DNA of 64,000 bases, taken from NCBI GenBank assembly GCA_017165825.1, contig CM029369.1, forward strand, positions 2,227,706 through 2,291,705, in the 5' to 3' direction. This document shows, one piece after another, positions 1-11,249 of this stretch (its first letter is position 1; each line of letters starts with the position of its first letter). The translations under genes were made by a program, and so were the position numbers. The DNA is from Hepsetus odoe. Taxonomy: Eukaryota > Chordata > Actinopteri > Characiformes > Hepsetidae. The notes under the pieces were generated by a model. That model ran no database searches. It saw nothing but the letters and a program-made list of their open reading frames with translations, and had not been told where the DNA came from.

Positions 1-60
1 AATAATAATAATAATAATAATTATTATTATTATTATAATTATTATTATTATTATTATTCA
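1..60. repeat. (AAT)n/(ATT)n microsatellite
   Basis: AAT triplets followed by ATT triplets, so the tract is self-complementary and can fold back. It touches the window edge and may extend to the left. Confidence 0.9.
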
Positions 61-358
61 GTCTGATTTGAATGAACCTGCAGCCTCAGTGAAGGATTGT
101 TTTGTGATTTTTGGAGCAGCGCTGGGTCTCTTGTATAAACAGTGGTAATTACTTTCCACAAAGTGGTCCTTAAAGAAAACAGCTGGAAAAATGATAGACT
201 CTGAGATCCTGTTTATAGCCTGACATTTCGTCCTGCTTTGTTATGGATACAGTTTGTCACACAGCGGGATTTCTCAGAAAGTCCTTCATGGTGACATTGC
301 AGTGGGTCTGTGATTATTATGGCATTTTTACTGCGTAAACATTTGTGTGTATATACAC

Positions 359-903
359 TACAGCAGTGTGCAAAAGTTTGAGGTGTGTAAAATGCTGTAA
401 ACAGAACGCTTTCAGAAATGGAAGTGTTGATCATTTATTTACATCAATCAACAAAATGCAGTGAATGAACAAAAGAGAATCTAAACCAAATCAATATTTG
501 GTGTGACCACCCTTTGCCTTCAAAACAGCATCAGTTCTTCTAGGCACACTCGCACACAGTTTCTGAAGGAACTCGGCCGGTCGGTCGTTCCAAACACGAC
601 TGTGTTTCTCCTCAGTGTGACGTTGATGATCACCAGTACCTGATTGGTAAAACTGGTTGATCAGACACCGACTATAATCCTACAGAATCCCTGACTGTGT
701 GCAAGTGTACCTAGAAGAACTGATGCTGCTCTGAAGGTAAAAGGTAGAAACACCAGATATTGATCTGATTTAGATTTTTCTTTTGTTCGCTCACTTTGCA
801 TTTTGTAAACTGATCAAAATAAACAATCATTATTGATATTTCTGAAAGCGTTCTGTTTACAGCATTTTTTCACACCTGCCTAAAACTTTTGCACAGTCCT
901 GTA
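359..903. mobile_element. Fold-back Tc1/mariner-type MITE
   Basis: The ends are inverted repeats beginning TACAG and containing GTGCAAAAGTTT, then AATGCTGTAAACAGAACGC, on both sides. The inversion continues inward: TCAGTTCTTCTAG near 529-545 is mirrored by CTAGAAGAACTGA near 710-725. Most of the 545 bp can therefore pair with itself in arms of roughly 200 bp. The element is flanked by TA, the Tc1/mariner target. There is no transposase frame, so it would depend on transposase supplied elsewhere. Confidence 0.75.
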
Positions 904-969
904 TGTATATATATGTGTATGGCATGTACAGATGTAAATGTACAAACACATGTAACTCCAATCCAAACA

Positions 970-1345
970 CCAAAAGAGTTTCATTCTAACCAGCTTTAAA
1001 GTCAATATTCACCAATTCACCACCGTTATTCTTCAGCACAGCCTCAACTCTCTTAGACCAGCTCCTTTCTTTAAGAAACTTCAGGAACACTTCTCCAGGA
1101 TTCTTGAAGGACATCCCAAAGCTCTTCTTTGGCTGCCTTTTGTTTTCTCTTTGGAGATGATCCCACACTGCTTCTGAAACCGCTCAGGTACAGAGACTGG
1201 ACTGAAAATGAGAGACAACAACACTGTCCTTCAGGAAGATCTGGAGAACTGCTCAGGTACAGAGACTGGACTGAACATGAGAGACAACAACTCTGTCCTT
1301 CAGGAAGATCTGGGAAGTCAAGGTTTTCAAAAAGTGGCAGCAATG
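970..1345 (-). mobile_element. Tc1-like transposase relic with internal minisatellite
   Basis: Two minus-strand frames (986-1168 and 1071-1343) together resemble the C-terminal end of a Tc1-like transposase: a KEELWDVLQESW-like stretch followed by KRVEAVLKNNGGE. They are out of frame with each other, so the gene is broken. From about 1185 a unit of about 66 bp (CTCAGGTACAGAGACTGGAC through CCTTCAGGAAGATCTGGAGA) is repeated twice. The same element recurs at 39110-39790 with many more units. The family call rests on the short conserved tail and is moderate. Confidence 0.5.
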
Positions 1346-2540
1346 AATATTTTCACTTCTGATCCACTGTTATTCATTTCAAATTTGATATTAATGATAT
1401 TAATATTTAATGCAAAAAAACAAATGCAGTTTTAATAAACATCACAGTAAAAACCCTTCATGATTTTTTGCCTTGTATCCAAACCTTCCATCTGAAAATC
1501 AACCTGGCTTCATAACATCGATTAAAAACTGATATGTGAGGAGTAATTTAAGGAGATAAACTCGTGTCCACATCCACATTTGACAAAGTCTATTAATAAA
1601 TATATGGTTTTCTGCTGAAATAATATGGCAATTATGGTCGTCATGGTAACCATGCGAGGGGGCTTTTTGTTCTCAATGAACAAAATGCGAACACAAAGCG
1701 CAGAGTTTTAATCTGTGTGTGTGTTTTTCTTGTTTTGGAGGCTCTGGACCACAGAAAACATCACATCTGCATTGAACAGGCAGAAGATCAGACCTGCTTT
1801 TAATCGGCTTCGTCATCATTTATCAGCCCTTCTTTGGAGCACTTCCCACAGAATGTCCTCCTCATTGTCAGGACTGTGTTGGTGGAGAGGAACCCCAAAT
1901 GTGCTGGACCAGAACTCCAGGACCAGGCTTGGAGAACCCTGCTTAAATGTTTCATCCACATCTGTTCATGTCTGCTGTTTTTCTTATTGAACGTAAAAGT
2001 TGTCGCTGGTCTAAATACTCTGCTTTTACTAGAAGAAACAAATTTAATCACCTGCTTTACAGCCGTTCATACTGAATTCATCCAAACATTTTATTGAGTT
2101 CTATGGTATTTTGAACATTTTTGCATTAATGTGGTTTTTTTTTAAGCCTTTAGGATGTACAGTATCCATTTCATTGCATCCGTTTTTTCATAAATCAAAT
2201 ATTGTGAAAATATATTTGAATATTAGATAGCATAATGATAATCAATATAATAACATACATCTAATGCAAAATTAAATTAAATACCATTAAAATGATTACA
2301 TTAGATTATATGAATATTAGTATTTTACAGAAAATAAACATAACTACATATATACTATTATGAAATGATTGTAATAAAAAGTATATAAAATATATAAGTA
2401 TGTATAATAAAATAATAAATACAATAGTAAAAAACAATAATTTAAAATGCACAAAAATGTGACAACTCAATATAAATTTTTGTGAGACCATTTAAAAGCC
2501 CACTAATGGTAAAAATGATCTTATTAAACTCAGTTTAAAC
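1346..2540. other. AT-rich non-coding stretch, nothing recognised
   Basis: AT-rich sequence, especially 2100-2530. The short open frames have no recognisable domain and no coding character. I see no gene. Confidence 0.5.
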
Positions 2541-2859
2541 TTTAATTACACAGTGTTGGAGCGCCAAAGAAAACTCAAGCCTGGACCTTCGACGACAACC
2601 AGAAAGTCCATATAAGGAGTTGTTTTTTATTACCAAGGAGATTCACAAAGATTGGATTTGCAGCACAAATCAGGGAAGGTTAGCTGTTGTCCTTTTATAG
2701 GAATTCTGTGTGCTAACTGTCCACTCAATGTTTGTCCTTTTGTGTGCACTTGTCCTCCCCATGTCTGTGTGTGTTTCTCTGGATGTTTCGGTTTTCTTCT
2801 AAAGACCTGGACTGAAGATGTCCCCCTAAGTATGAGTGTGTGTGTGAGTGTGTTAGTCT

Positions 2860-2975
2860 GTGTGTCCACCCTGCAAAGGACTGAAGATACGTCCACAGTG
2901 TCCCTCACCCTTTGAGAACTGGGCTAGAACCCAGCCTACGACCCTAATCAGGACAAGAGGCTCAGAAAATGAGTG
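2860..2975 (+). repeat. Dispersed teleost repeat ending in (GAGT)n
   Basis: Contains ACCCTAATCAGGACAAG then GGCTCAGAAAATGAGTGAGTG. Diverged copies with the same order of motifs lie at 8752-8885 and 16127-16264, and a reversed copy at 35878-36015. It has no coding capacity. Confidence 0.6.
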
Positions 2976-3137
2976 AGTGTTTTACAGATTTAGTATTGTG
3001 CATGATTCTCTTTATGTAGGCGCTGTCCCGCTCTTGCTGGTACTGGGTCGGTCCTCTCACCACATGAGCCCCACACTGTAGCGTGTTCTGGTGAAATTCT
3101 GGGGAAATACCTCAAGTTATTTCAGAAACCAGAGGTC

Positions 3138-3327
3138 AGTGAAAGTGAAAGTGACTATTTGTCATTGTGAACACAGCACACGGTGAAACACAACAAAATG
3201 CACTTGTGTTTATCCCACACACACCGTCCAGCAGGGGGCAGCCATATCCAGCACCCAGGGAACAGTGATGGGGACGGTGCCTTGCTAAAGGTTACCTCAG
3301 GGCAACCTGCTGGTCCCCGATTTGGAT
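3138..3327 (-). mobile_element. SINE-2 copy (tRNA-derived, ACTTTC tail)
   Basis: Starts with the reversed tail GAAAGTGAAAGTG and runs through GCAGCCATATCCAGCACC to GGGCAACCTGCTGGTCC. The tRNA-like head is mostly missing. It belongs to the commonest SINE family in the window. Confidence 0.75.
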
Positions 3328-3867
3328 CGAGTGTTCAGACTTCAGGAACGTGAGTGATTTTTTCGCTCAGCTCTTCCTTTACGATTAGGGTCAGTTTAGG
3401 TGGAACTGAGCATCATTTAGATTCAGAGCCTCCTGCATCTAGAGATGTTCCTAAATCTATTCGTGGTGTCTGCACAGCCAGCCTGCATTATGGAAATGTG
3501 TGTTCAGCGTGGCGTGTGAGTGTGTGAGTGTGGGTGCAGCCCTATGGCAATGATGCATCCTGGGAGAAAAGTCTTGCCACTCACTGACCATGAAAACCCA
3601 GCTGCCCCACACACCCCCAGGGCCAAACACACACTTCTACCCCCCTCACATCACCTCGCTCTCAGGGATTCACATGATTTCACATATGGAGGTGCTCGGG
3701 CCCTGGGGGGGGGTTGCTGCTCAGCGGCTCAAGCATGTCGATGTCCAGAAACAAACACAAAAACACGTCCCAAGTGATCTACTAGTCTTTTTTCCCAGGA
3801 TTCTTTGCAGATTTGACCAAAATCAGTGAAGGGTCTACAGATTTTATTGCTCCACCTGCTGCTAAGC

Positions 3868-4130
3868 CGTTCCGGTGGCCTAGTGGTTAGGGAGTTGGCC
3901 CCACATCGGAAGATTGTGGGTTCGATTCCCTCACAAGTAGGTTGCCCTGAGGTACCCCTGAGCGAGGTACCATCCCCGTCACCGCTCCCCGGGCACTTTC
4001 AATAGCTGCCCACTGCTGAACGGTGTTTGTGTGCATGGGTTAAAAGCAGAGGTCCAATTTCGTTGTGGTTCATGGTGTGCAGTGCTGTGACCTCGCAATG
4101 ACAAGGGTTGTCACTTTCACTTTCACTTTC
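3868..4130 (+). mobile_element. SINE-2 copy, nearly full length
   Basis: A tRNA-like head is visible: an A-box-like GTGGCCTAGTGGTTAG near 3874 and a B box GGTTCGATTCC near 3921. It is followed by the family body (AGGTTGCCCTGAGGTACC, CAATAGCTGCCCACTGCTG, GCAGAGGTCCAATTTCGTTG) and an (ACTTTC)n tail. About 263 bp. Internal Pol III promoter boxes are expected from the tRNA origin. Confidence 0.9.
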
Positions 4131-4308
4131 ATAAGGCACAGTGAACCACAACAAAATGCATAGTGTGTTTAACCCCCACACACATACCCAGCACCCAGGG
4201 ATCAGTGATCAGTTGCTCAAGGGTACCTCAGGGCAACCTGCTGGTCTGGGATTCGAACCCACGGCCTTCTGACCCAGGAGCCTTGTCCCTAAACACTAGA
4301 CCACCCTG
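4131..4308 (-). mobile_element. SINE-2 copy, inverted next to the previous one
   Basis: Reverse orientation. It contains GTGAACCACAACAAAATGC, CAGGGCAACCTGCTGGTC, the reversed B box GGGATTCGAACCC and the reversed head CACTAGACCACC. It abuts the tail of the forward copy at 3868-4130, giving a tail-to-tail pair. Confidence 0.85.
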
Positions 4309-4717
4309 TGTAGGAGGGCTGAGAAACCAATTTGGCAGCGGATCTTTAGGACTGTGCTGAAAACCTCCTTTTGTAAGGGATTTTTAAATATTTTTTAAAC
4401 AGGTTTTTCATTTCATGACATTTTCATAAACTTGACCTGACACTGACATAACAGTTAACATAACAGTGGCTTTAATCCTGTAAATCCAATTTGAGGCCTC
4501 TGATGCAGAAATCCCATTTTTTTTAGTTTTTAGGGAAAAGTTGGGCTTAATTGGGAACATCATTTCTGTATTTATTCTCACGCTGGCTAAACATATATAA
4601 AGATGCAAATAAACCAATTAAAACACAAAAACATATAAAAAAAACAAGAGTTTCATTTCAGTTTTGGCTGCTTATGAAACACTTTATATAAAAAACAGTG
4701 GCATAATAGTTGCATTT

Positions 4718-4946
4718 GAAAGTGAAAGTAACCGTTCTTGTTCAGCACACAGCGAACCACAACAAAATGACACCTCTGCATTTTACCCACACACACCGTG
4801 CAGCGAGGGCAGCTATTGAAAGCACCTGGGGAGCAGTGATGGGGACGGTACCTTGCTCAACGTTACCTCAGGGCAACCTACTGGTCTGGGATTCGAACCC
4901 ACATTCTTCCAATCTGGGCGGCCTACTCCCAAACCACTAGGCCACT
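4718..4946 (-). mobile_element. SINE-2 copy
   Basis: Reversed tail GAAAGTGAAAGT at the left. The body includes CTACTGGTCTGGGATTCGAACC, split here as CTACTGGTCTGGG and ATTCGAACCC, and the reversed head AAACCACTAGGCCAC at the right. Confidence 0.85.
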
Positions 4947-4949
4947 AAT

Positions 4950-5280
4950 CTGTCAAGCTCCCACCACTGGGTTTCCTAAGCCTCAATTTTCAGCTGAATT
5001 CTAAACAATGAGCTCAGTAACATTTTTAACATTCCCCAGGAAGAGCTTGCTTATTTTGCCTCAACTTTTAATATGAAAATAGCAAAGTAGCTGCAAAATA
5101 ATAGCATTCTATGAATAATAATCAATTAATTACAACATAAAATCATTTAAAAAGAATAAATTAGTTACGATCAACTTGATAAAAACTGTCACAGTGTTTA
5201 AAACTTGTCTTCAACTTTTGAAAATGAACCTTTTCTTTACACCAGTCTGATGGCAGTTTTATGCAGGTTTGGGTTTGGAA
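4950..5280. other. Non-coding, nothing recognised
   Basis: AT-rich sequence with no domain-bearing frame and no recognised repeat. Confidence 0.4.
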
Positions 5281-5283
5281 TCC

Positions 5284-5360
5284 CATCACTGCTCCCCGAA
5301 GGTTACCTTTCAGTTTGTGCTGTGTTTCCTGATGGCCGTCACTTTCACTTTCACTTTCAT
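5284..5360 (+). mobile_element. SINE-2 fragment
   Basis: CATCACTGCTCCCCG followed at a distance by GTCACTTTCACTTTCACTTT, the tail of the family. The body is mostly lost. Confidence 0.4.
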
Positions 5361-5364
5361 TTGA

Positions 5365-6300
5365 CAGAAACACAGACACAACGAAACACACCAGACATCT
5401 TTCCAGAAGTTTGCATCGCCTGCCCTCCATTAACTGATAAGAGTAGATTTCTTGTATCTTGTATCTCCATCTCTGCGCCAATCGCTCGGCCATTAGCTGA
5501 CATCTGGACATCGCTGTTTTCCAGAAGAAATGCAATTATGCACAGAGTGGAGCTGCCTGGAAGATGATGGACGTTTTGATTAGACGCTAAAGCTTACTGG
5601 TGCACAGAAAGTGATGGGAGATATTCTCCACTCACAGGAAGAAGCATACTCAGCAAACACCTTGCCTTTTCCTTTGGAACACCTGCTCAGGTCTAACTAG
5701 TTTTCCCCCGAGTTGTAAAGATCTCAGTGAACCAGACGAGCCCATGACCCATCTGGAGGTTTTCTTGATTTGATCAGTTTATGGATTGCTACCAGACATC
5801 TCCATCTGAAGCACATGTGTTTACATTGCGAGGTTAAAGGCATCCCTGGTTAGCTGGACTGGAATTACTAGGGCTATAGGATGAGCTTGAATAAACTCTT
5901 CAATAAAGAAGAAAAGTTGTTCTTCTACACAATCAAAACATTTTCAGTTTCATCAGACCAGAAATCCTCTCTCTGTCCAGAATAAGGTCCAAAACATTCG
6001 CTCTGGTTCTCCGAGACTGTGTACAAGGTTCAGATCTTCAAGCCATGAGATCTCTTAACAAGTCTTCTGCTTATTTAAATGCACAACCTCACTTTACCTT
6101 TAGTACCTTTTGTGTATTTCATAAAAAGGAAAAAGTTTTCTTCTTTTAATGATCTTTTTGTACCAGTTTTGTACCAAACCTGCTGATGATTTTGTGTCCT
6201 GCGCCTACATTTATGTTGCTGCACTAAATACACATTTCTGTCACACCTTCTGTCTCCGGGACCCTGAACGTTGCTGTACTTTGTTGTTTGGAGCTTTACT
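5365..6300. other. Unique non-coding stretch
   Basis: High-complexity sequence without a recognised gene, RNA or repeat. Confidence 0.4.
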
Positions 6301-6301
6301 T

Positions 6302-6303
<2 letters not shown>

Positions 6304-6348
<45 letters not shown>
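6304..6348. repeat. (TA)n microsatellite
   Basis: About 20 TA units, slightly interrupted near the right end. Confidence 0.9.
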
Positions 6349-6349
<1 letters not shown>

Positions 6350-6369
6350 GGATTTTACATATCTGTATG

Positions 6370-6890
6370 TTAGTGTGATTGTTGCGTGTTGGTGTGATTT
6401 TGTGTGTTGATGTGATTAGTTGTGGGTTGGGGTGATTTGTTGTGTTGGGGTATGTGTGTTGGTGTGATTTGTTGTGTTGGGGTGTGTGTGTTGGTGTGAT
6501 TTGTTGTGTGTGTGATGGTGTGATTTGTTGTGTGTTGGTGTGATTGTGTGATTTGTTGTTTATTGGTGTGTTGGTGTGATGGTGTGATTTGTTGTGTGTT
6601 GGTGTGATGGTGTGATTTGTTGTGTGTTGGTGTGTTGGTGTTTGTTGCTGTGGTGGTGTGTGTTGGTGTGGTGGTGTGTGTTGGTGTGATTTGGTGTGTT
6701 GGTGTGTGTTGGTGTGTGTTGGTGTGATTTAGTGTGTGTTGGTGTGTGGTGGTGTGTGTTGGTGTGTGTTGGTGTGTTGGTGTGTGTTGGTGTGGTGGTG
6801 TGTGTTGGTGTGTGTTAGTGTGTGTCGGTGTGTTGGTGTGTGTTGGTGTGTTGGTGTGTGTTGGTGTGTTGGTGTGATTTGTTGTACATT
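6370..6890 (+). repeat. GT-rich minisatellite (GTGTTGGTGTG family)
   Basis: About 520 bp of degenerate units built from TTGGTGTG, GTTGTGTG and GTGATTT. Early units are longer and carry GATTTGTTG; later ones shorten to GTGTGTTG. The protein reading (Cys/Val/Trp rich) is an artefact of the repeat. Confidence 0.9.
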
Positions 6891-6911
6891 AGCAGCAGTG
6901 CTGCTCCAGTG

Positions 6912-7132
6912 TTCAGGGACGAGGCCCCAGGGTCAGAAGGTTGTGAGTATCAAATCTCGCTCCAGTAGGTTGCCCTGAGGTACACTTGAGCAAGGCACTG
7001 CCCCCACCCCCGCTCCCTGGACACTTTCAATAGTTGTCCCGTACTGGATGGTGTGTGTGGGTGAAATGCAGGATGTTTTTGGTTGTGCTTCACTGTGCTG
7101 AGCGCACAATGACAGAGTCACTTTCACTTTAC
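6912..7132 (+). mobile_element. SINE-2 copy, diverged head
   Basis: AGTAGGTTGCCCTGAGGTAC, CACTTTCAATAGTTGTCC and tail GTCACTTTCACTTTAC. The B box is mutated (AGTATCAAATCTC), so Pol III activity is unlikely. Confidence 0.8.
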
Positions 7133-7139
7133 TGTATGT

Positions 7140-8750
7140 TGCTGTAAGCAGTTCTGTGGTGCATGGAGGAAAACCTGTCATCTCACTCTGTACTGGAACA
7201 TTGTTGCTGCTGACAGTAACCTTGAAGCTCACAGAGGAACATTTTATAAGATGTGTTAACGGAAAGTTACAGAAACTCTATTTAAAGGTTCTAGGAGGAG
7301 CCTGTAAACTATCATAGAGCTTGTAAACTATTGCAGAACTTGTAAACTTTTATGCCTTAGTATTATATAAAAATAAGACGTGAACCGACTAGGACACCAG
7401 GGCGTCATAGTTCAGGACCTACAGGGCGTCCATGGTGTCCATGCAAAACCAAGTGAGAGCTCCCCCTTGTGGAGAGTCTTCAGCCTGCTAAACCGGAGGA
7501 AGTGGGTGGGCTGTCAGCTGTGTGAAGAATGGTCAACAGCTTGACCTGAAGTGACCCCTATCGTTGAAAACCTGTCAGCTATGAGAATACTTTTTGTTTC
7601 AGTATTTTTCGGAATCATGATTACTGACTTTTGTTATTATTTTTGTGCTATTAGCAAGATGAGTCGTTCTGTTGCCATGGCGATGCCCATTGTCCCGACT
7701 GTAACCACGACAACGAAGCTTTGATTATTTCTGCCTCTTTTTCTTGCATCCCTACGATACAGAACACCTAAAAATGGAAAGCGATGATTGTAAAATTGAA
7801 TTTCTTTCCTAAACCCAGGTGGTACAGCGCTCTAGAACCTTCCTCCGATTCCTTAACCTGTGCCGCACTTCATAGCTAATCAAGGAATTATGACAGACGG
7901 TTTAATTCAGAGCCTTTCTGCATGATGAATGCTCAGGATGGCATGTGTATCCCCTAATGCATTTCGGCTCAGAGCAATTATTTTTTGATAACAGGATCAA
8001 AAAGCTACCGCGAGATTTCAGGAAGTTAAGTTCCATTTAAGGACGTTTCTTGCACGGAGTCATGTCGCGAGAGGAGAACGAGCCATTTCTCCTCAATTTC
8101 TCACTAAGGTCAGTCTTTATAGAGCAGAACAGAAGAAACGAGTGAATGTAAAGCTTTAAAAAAGCCATGTTGCTGTGAATAAAGCAGGAGACTGATATGC
8201 ATCATTCATCTGTTCGCCGCCAAATGTTACTGTTCCATTTAGCTAATGCCAGATGTCAGGAAGAACATGCGCTGTGTGTTTGAAAGACTGTATTTAGCTC
8301 GTTGTGGGGCCTTTTCTGAAAAAAAGAAAGCACTTTATTCCTGTTAAAGCTGCAGCTTTCAAAAATCTAAAAGAAAAGTCCAGGCTGGTGTTTTGTTGAT
8401 GAGGTGAAGATGATGACTGAGATTTACACACATGCCTGTTTCTGAGCATGTTTGGTTCTTATTTTACCTTTCCATGGAAAAGGGTGAAGAACAAAAACTA
8501 GTTTTCTCAGTGGTTGCCATAGCAATTAGTCCAAAAATCGACTAAAATGGACAGCTGTTTGTGTTAAACATTCAGCAAGTGCCTTGTCCTTTAGATAAAC
8601 AGACAGGGGACTTTCGTCTGCTAGGACGTCTGGACTCTACTTGTTAATGCAGTTGGACAGAAGTGAAATGTTATTGGAGAGAAAAATGCACTTTTCCTTA
8701 AAAATACAAATCAGTTTCCCCAAATATACATTTTTCCAGCAAATGAACAG
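7140..8750. other. Unique stretch, candidate conserved non-coding DNA
   Basis: Mostly repeat-free high-complexity sequence. 7880-8340 in particular has the mixed, non-repetitive composition of developmental enhancers. No gene is visible. Conservation cannot be judged from one sequence. Confidence 0.25.
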
Positions 8751-8751
8751 C

Positions 8752-8885
8752 ATATCCCTGCGATGGGCTGGCGACCTGTCCAGGGTGTGTCCCATCCTCG
8801 CCCCGTGTGCACTGGGTTGGACACCAGCACTCCCCCACGACCCCATTTGGGACAAGCGGCAGAAAATGAATGAATGAATGAACAG
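8752..8885 (+). repeat. Dispersed teleost repeat ending in (GAAT)n
   Basis: CCTGCGATGGGCTGGCGACC, GTCCAGGGTGTGTCCC and GGGACAAGCGGCAGAAAATG, then GAATGAATGAATG. Related to the copies at 2860, 16127 and (reversed) 35878. Confidence 0.75.
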
Positions 8886-8889
8886 CATA

Positions 8890-9215
8890 AGGTCTGTAAA
8901 ACTGGCAGAGTGGGAATAAACAGATGCAGGTTTATAAATCATAAACTTACACAAACTTCAGAAATCTTAAACATGCATTTAAATCTGGGAATGTAATGAT
9001 TATCAAGCTGCAAAGTTTTGAAAATGATAAATTACACAGAATAGCAGCTTTAGCTTCTGACCAGTTTTTCAATTGAATGGAAGTATAGGAACAAAACGTT
9101 CTTGTTGGCATCAAACCTGCGATGAATTAATTTCCCCAAATTGATATCTTCTTTGGTTCTGTTTGGGTTCAAGATCTGTTGATTGACTTGGCCAGACCAA
9201 ACCGTTCCACCTCCC
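8890..9215. other. Non-coding, nothing recognised
   Basis: No domain-bearing frame and no recognised repeat. Confidence 0.4.
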
Positions 9216-9334
9216 CCCTGGCAGCGGTGAGACTAGACCCCAGGATCAGAAGATCGTGGGTTAGAATCCCAGACCAGTAGGCTGTGCTGAGGTACCCTTG
9301 AGCAAGGTACCATCCTCACCATTGCTCCCCGGGA
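9216..9334 (+). mobile_element. SINE-2 copy, 5' part only
   Basis: Head and body through GGTACCCTTGAGCAAGGTACC and ATTGCTCCCCGGGA, then it stops abruptly at the start of the inverted-repeat arm at 9337. Either the 3' half is lost or the junction is a rearrangement breakpoint. Confidence 0.75.
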
Positions 9335-9336
9335 GT

Positions 9337-9552
9337 GTGTCCAGAATATTCACACACTCCAGCAGCCAGCGGCCTGCAAAAATATAATCAGAAGATCACT
9401 GCACAGTCATCAGCGGCGGCGTTGGGCACACGTTGGCACTTTTAGGCACGTATATGCACGTTGTGCACTTTTATGGACGTTCAAGGACTTTGAACCACAT
9501 ACAGTTCTCACAAAAATATAGAGAGCATATTTATCATATTTTGCTTCCAAAG
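9337..9552 (+). repeat. Left arm of near-perfect 216-bp inverted repeat
   Basis: Reads GTGTCCAGAATATTCACAC at its outer end to TTGCTTCCAAAG at its inner end. Its reverse complement is found at 11030-11245 with equal length and, by eye, three mismatches (98.6% identity). An open frame of about 40 codons is the same in both arms but has no recognisable domain. Confidence 0.95.
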
Positions 9553-9564
9553 TCACTTCAAAAC

Positions 9565-9594
9565 TTCTATCTATCTATCTATCTATCTATCTTA
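9565..9594. repeat. (CTAT)n microsatellite
   Basis: Seven CTAT units just inside the left inverted-repeat arm. The right arm is likewise bordered by a (GATA)n tract (10950-11000), so this tract is part of the mirrored arrangement. Confidence 0.85.
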
Positions 9595-9595
9595 C

Positions 9596-9695
9596 ATATA
9601 ATCCCTGTCTCTCCTCTGGACATGTCCAAACCTACGTAACCTTGCTTCTCTAGCTTTGTCTCCAGAACATCTAAGCTGAGTTGTCCCTCAAATAT
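9596..9695 (-). mobile_element. Short RTE-like LINE fragment (LINE-B)
   Basis: Antisense motifs CTCTGGACATGTCCAAACC and CTTCTCTAGCTTTGTCTCC match the 3' end of the LINE-B copies at 40428-43445 and 46262-46552. Confidence 0.55.
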
Positions 9696-10440
9696 ATGAA
9701 ATTTAATTCATCTATAAAATAAAAAATGAACCCAAATGTCTTCAATATATATGTCTACACCGAGAGAGGAAGAGAGAAAAGAAACAGAAAGAGAGAGAGT
9801 CTTTTCCACTCCTTGAACTGAATCTGCTTTGACTTAAGTCTGATCATTGCTGGATCACTGATGCTGGATCCTGGTGAATGATGAAGGCAGGAAGTAGTTA
9901 AAAGTTTCCATCTGCTCGGGCCGAGCTCTTTCTCCTCTCACTGAGCTCCAAACCCACAGATTACTGAGAGCTGAGTCCACCGGACTGGGACAGCAGCGCA
10001 GAGCTGGATTTGCTCTGAGGACTCCCCACTGATTAAAGCAGGCGACGTCCTCCAAATCTACCATTTAACAAAAACCCTTCTTCAGCCCTTGCTGGAGCAA
10101 ACACACCCCTCAGACTGGGCTGGTGAAGTGCAGGGGGACAAACATCGTTCTTTGGGTTCACATAATTTACACTCTGGTCCGTAATATCGATAATATTCTC
10201 TCCTCCTTCAATCTCTTAGAATTAAACACATTGTTTCCTTTATATATATATATAGATGTGTATATATAGATGTATGGATGTGTGTATATATACATTCACT
10301 TTTCATTACTTTTTTTATGATACTTTATGTACATGTAAACACTCTGGAACAATCCCCCAGAAAAAAATCTGAATAAGAAAAAAAATAGACAGTAAGTGCC
10401 GTGACTTGCAGCAGCAAAGTAAATCCAGAGTTTCTGCAGT
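9696..10440. other. Non-coding, including short AG and TA tracts
   Basis: Short GA-rich tract near 9760-9800 and a TA tract near 10240. No gene recognised. Confidence 0.4.
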
Positions 10441-10670
10441 GTAGTGGACAGGTGTAGTGGACCTGGCCCCAGGATCGGAAGGTCATGGGTTTGAATCCCA
10501 GACCAGTAGGTTGCCCTGAGGTACCCTTGAGCAAGGTACCGTCCCCGTGCGCCACGTGTGATTGCCCCCTGCTGCACGTGGTGTGGTGTATGTGTAAAAA
10601 GCAGAGAAGGAACTTCATTGCAGTTCACTGTGCTTACGATGACAGTCACTTTCACTTTCACTTTCACTTC
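10441..10670 (+). mobile_element. SINE-2 copy
   Basis: B-box region GGTTTGAATCCC, body AGGTTGCCCTGAGGTACC, then the tail CACTTTCACTTTCACTTTC at 10647-10668. The middle is shortened. Confidence 0.85.
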
Positions 10671-10671
10671 T

Positions 10672-10760
10672 GTCTCTGAAACTGCTCAGGTAGAGGGACT
10701 AGTGAAAATGAGAGACAAAAACTATTTCAGGAACATCTGGAGAACCTCAACAATATGTTA
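10672..10760 (+). repeat. Single unit of the 66-bp minisatellite
   Basis: CTGAAACTGCTCAGGTAGAG through AGGAACATCTGGAGAACC, a diverged single copy of the unit found at 1185-1320 and 39300-39790. It probably marks another Tc1-like relic. Confidence 0.6.
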
Positions 10761-10861
10761 ACGATGCAAGAAAGTCTGGAAGCAAAATATGAAGAAATGA
10801 AGGTGTTCTACATTTCAAAATAAAAGTTTTCATTTGCAGACAGAGATGTGGTGTAGATAGC

Positions 10862-11000
<139 letters not shown>

Positions 11001-11029
11001 GTTTTCCTCACCACAAAACACAAGAAGAT

Positions 11030-11245
11030 CTTTGGAAGCAAAATATGATAAATATGCTCTCTATATTTTTGTGAGAACTGTATGTGGTTCAAAGTCCTTG
11101 AACGTCCATAAAAGTGCACAACGTGCATATACGTGCCTAAAAGTGCCAACGTGTGCCCAACGCCGCCGCTGATGACTGTGCAGTGATCTTCTGATTGTGT
11201 TTTTGCAGGCCGCTGGCTGCTGGAGTGTGTGAATATTCAGGACAC
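11030..11245 (-). repeat. Right arm of near-perfect 216-bp inverted repeat
   Basis: Reverse complement of 9337-9552. The differences I see are one base near the outer end and two bases in an AAAATATAATC versus AAAACACAATC segment. The spacer is 1477 bp. Confidence 0.95.
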
Positions 11246-11249
11246 GTCT

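Noticed and set aside
3868..3935. tRNA gene-like A and B boxes (also at 52314, 58783 and elsewhere)
   Set aside because: They are heads of tRNA-derived SINEs. The body and tail of the family follow, and no cloverleaf with a complete acceptor stem is evident.
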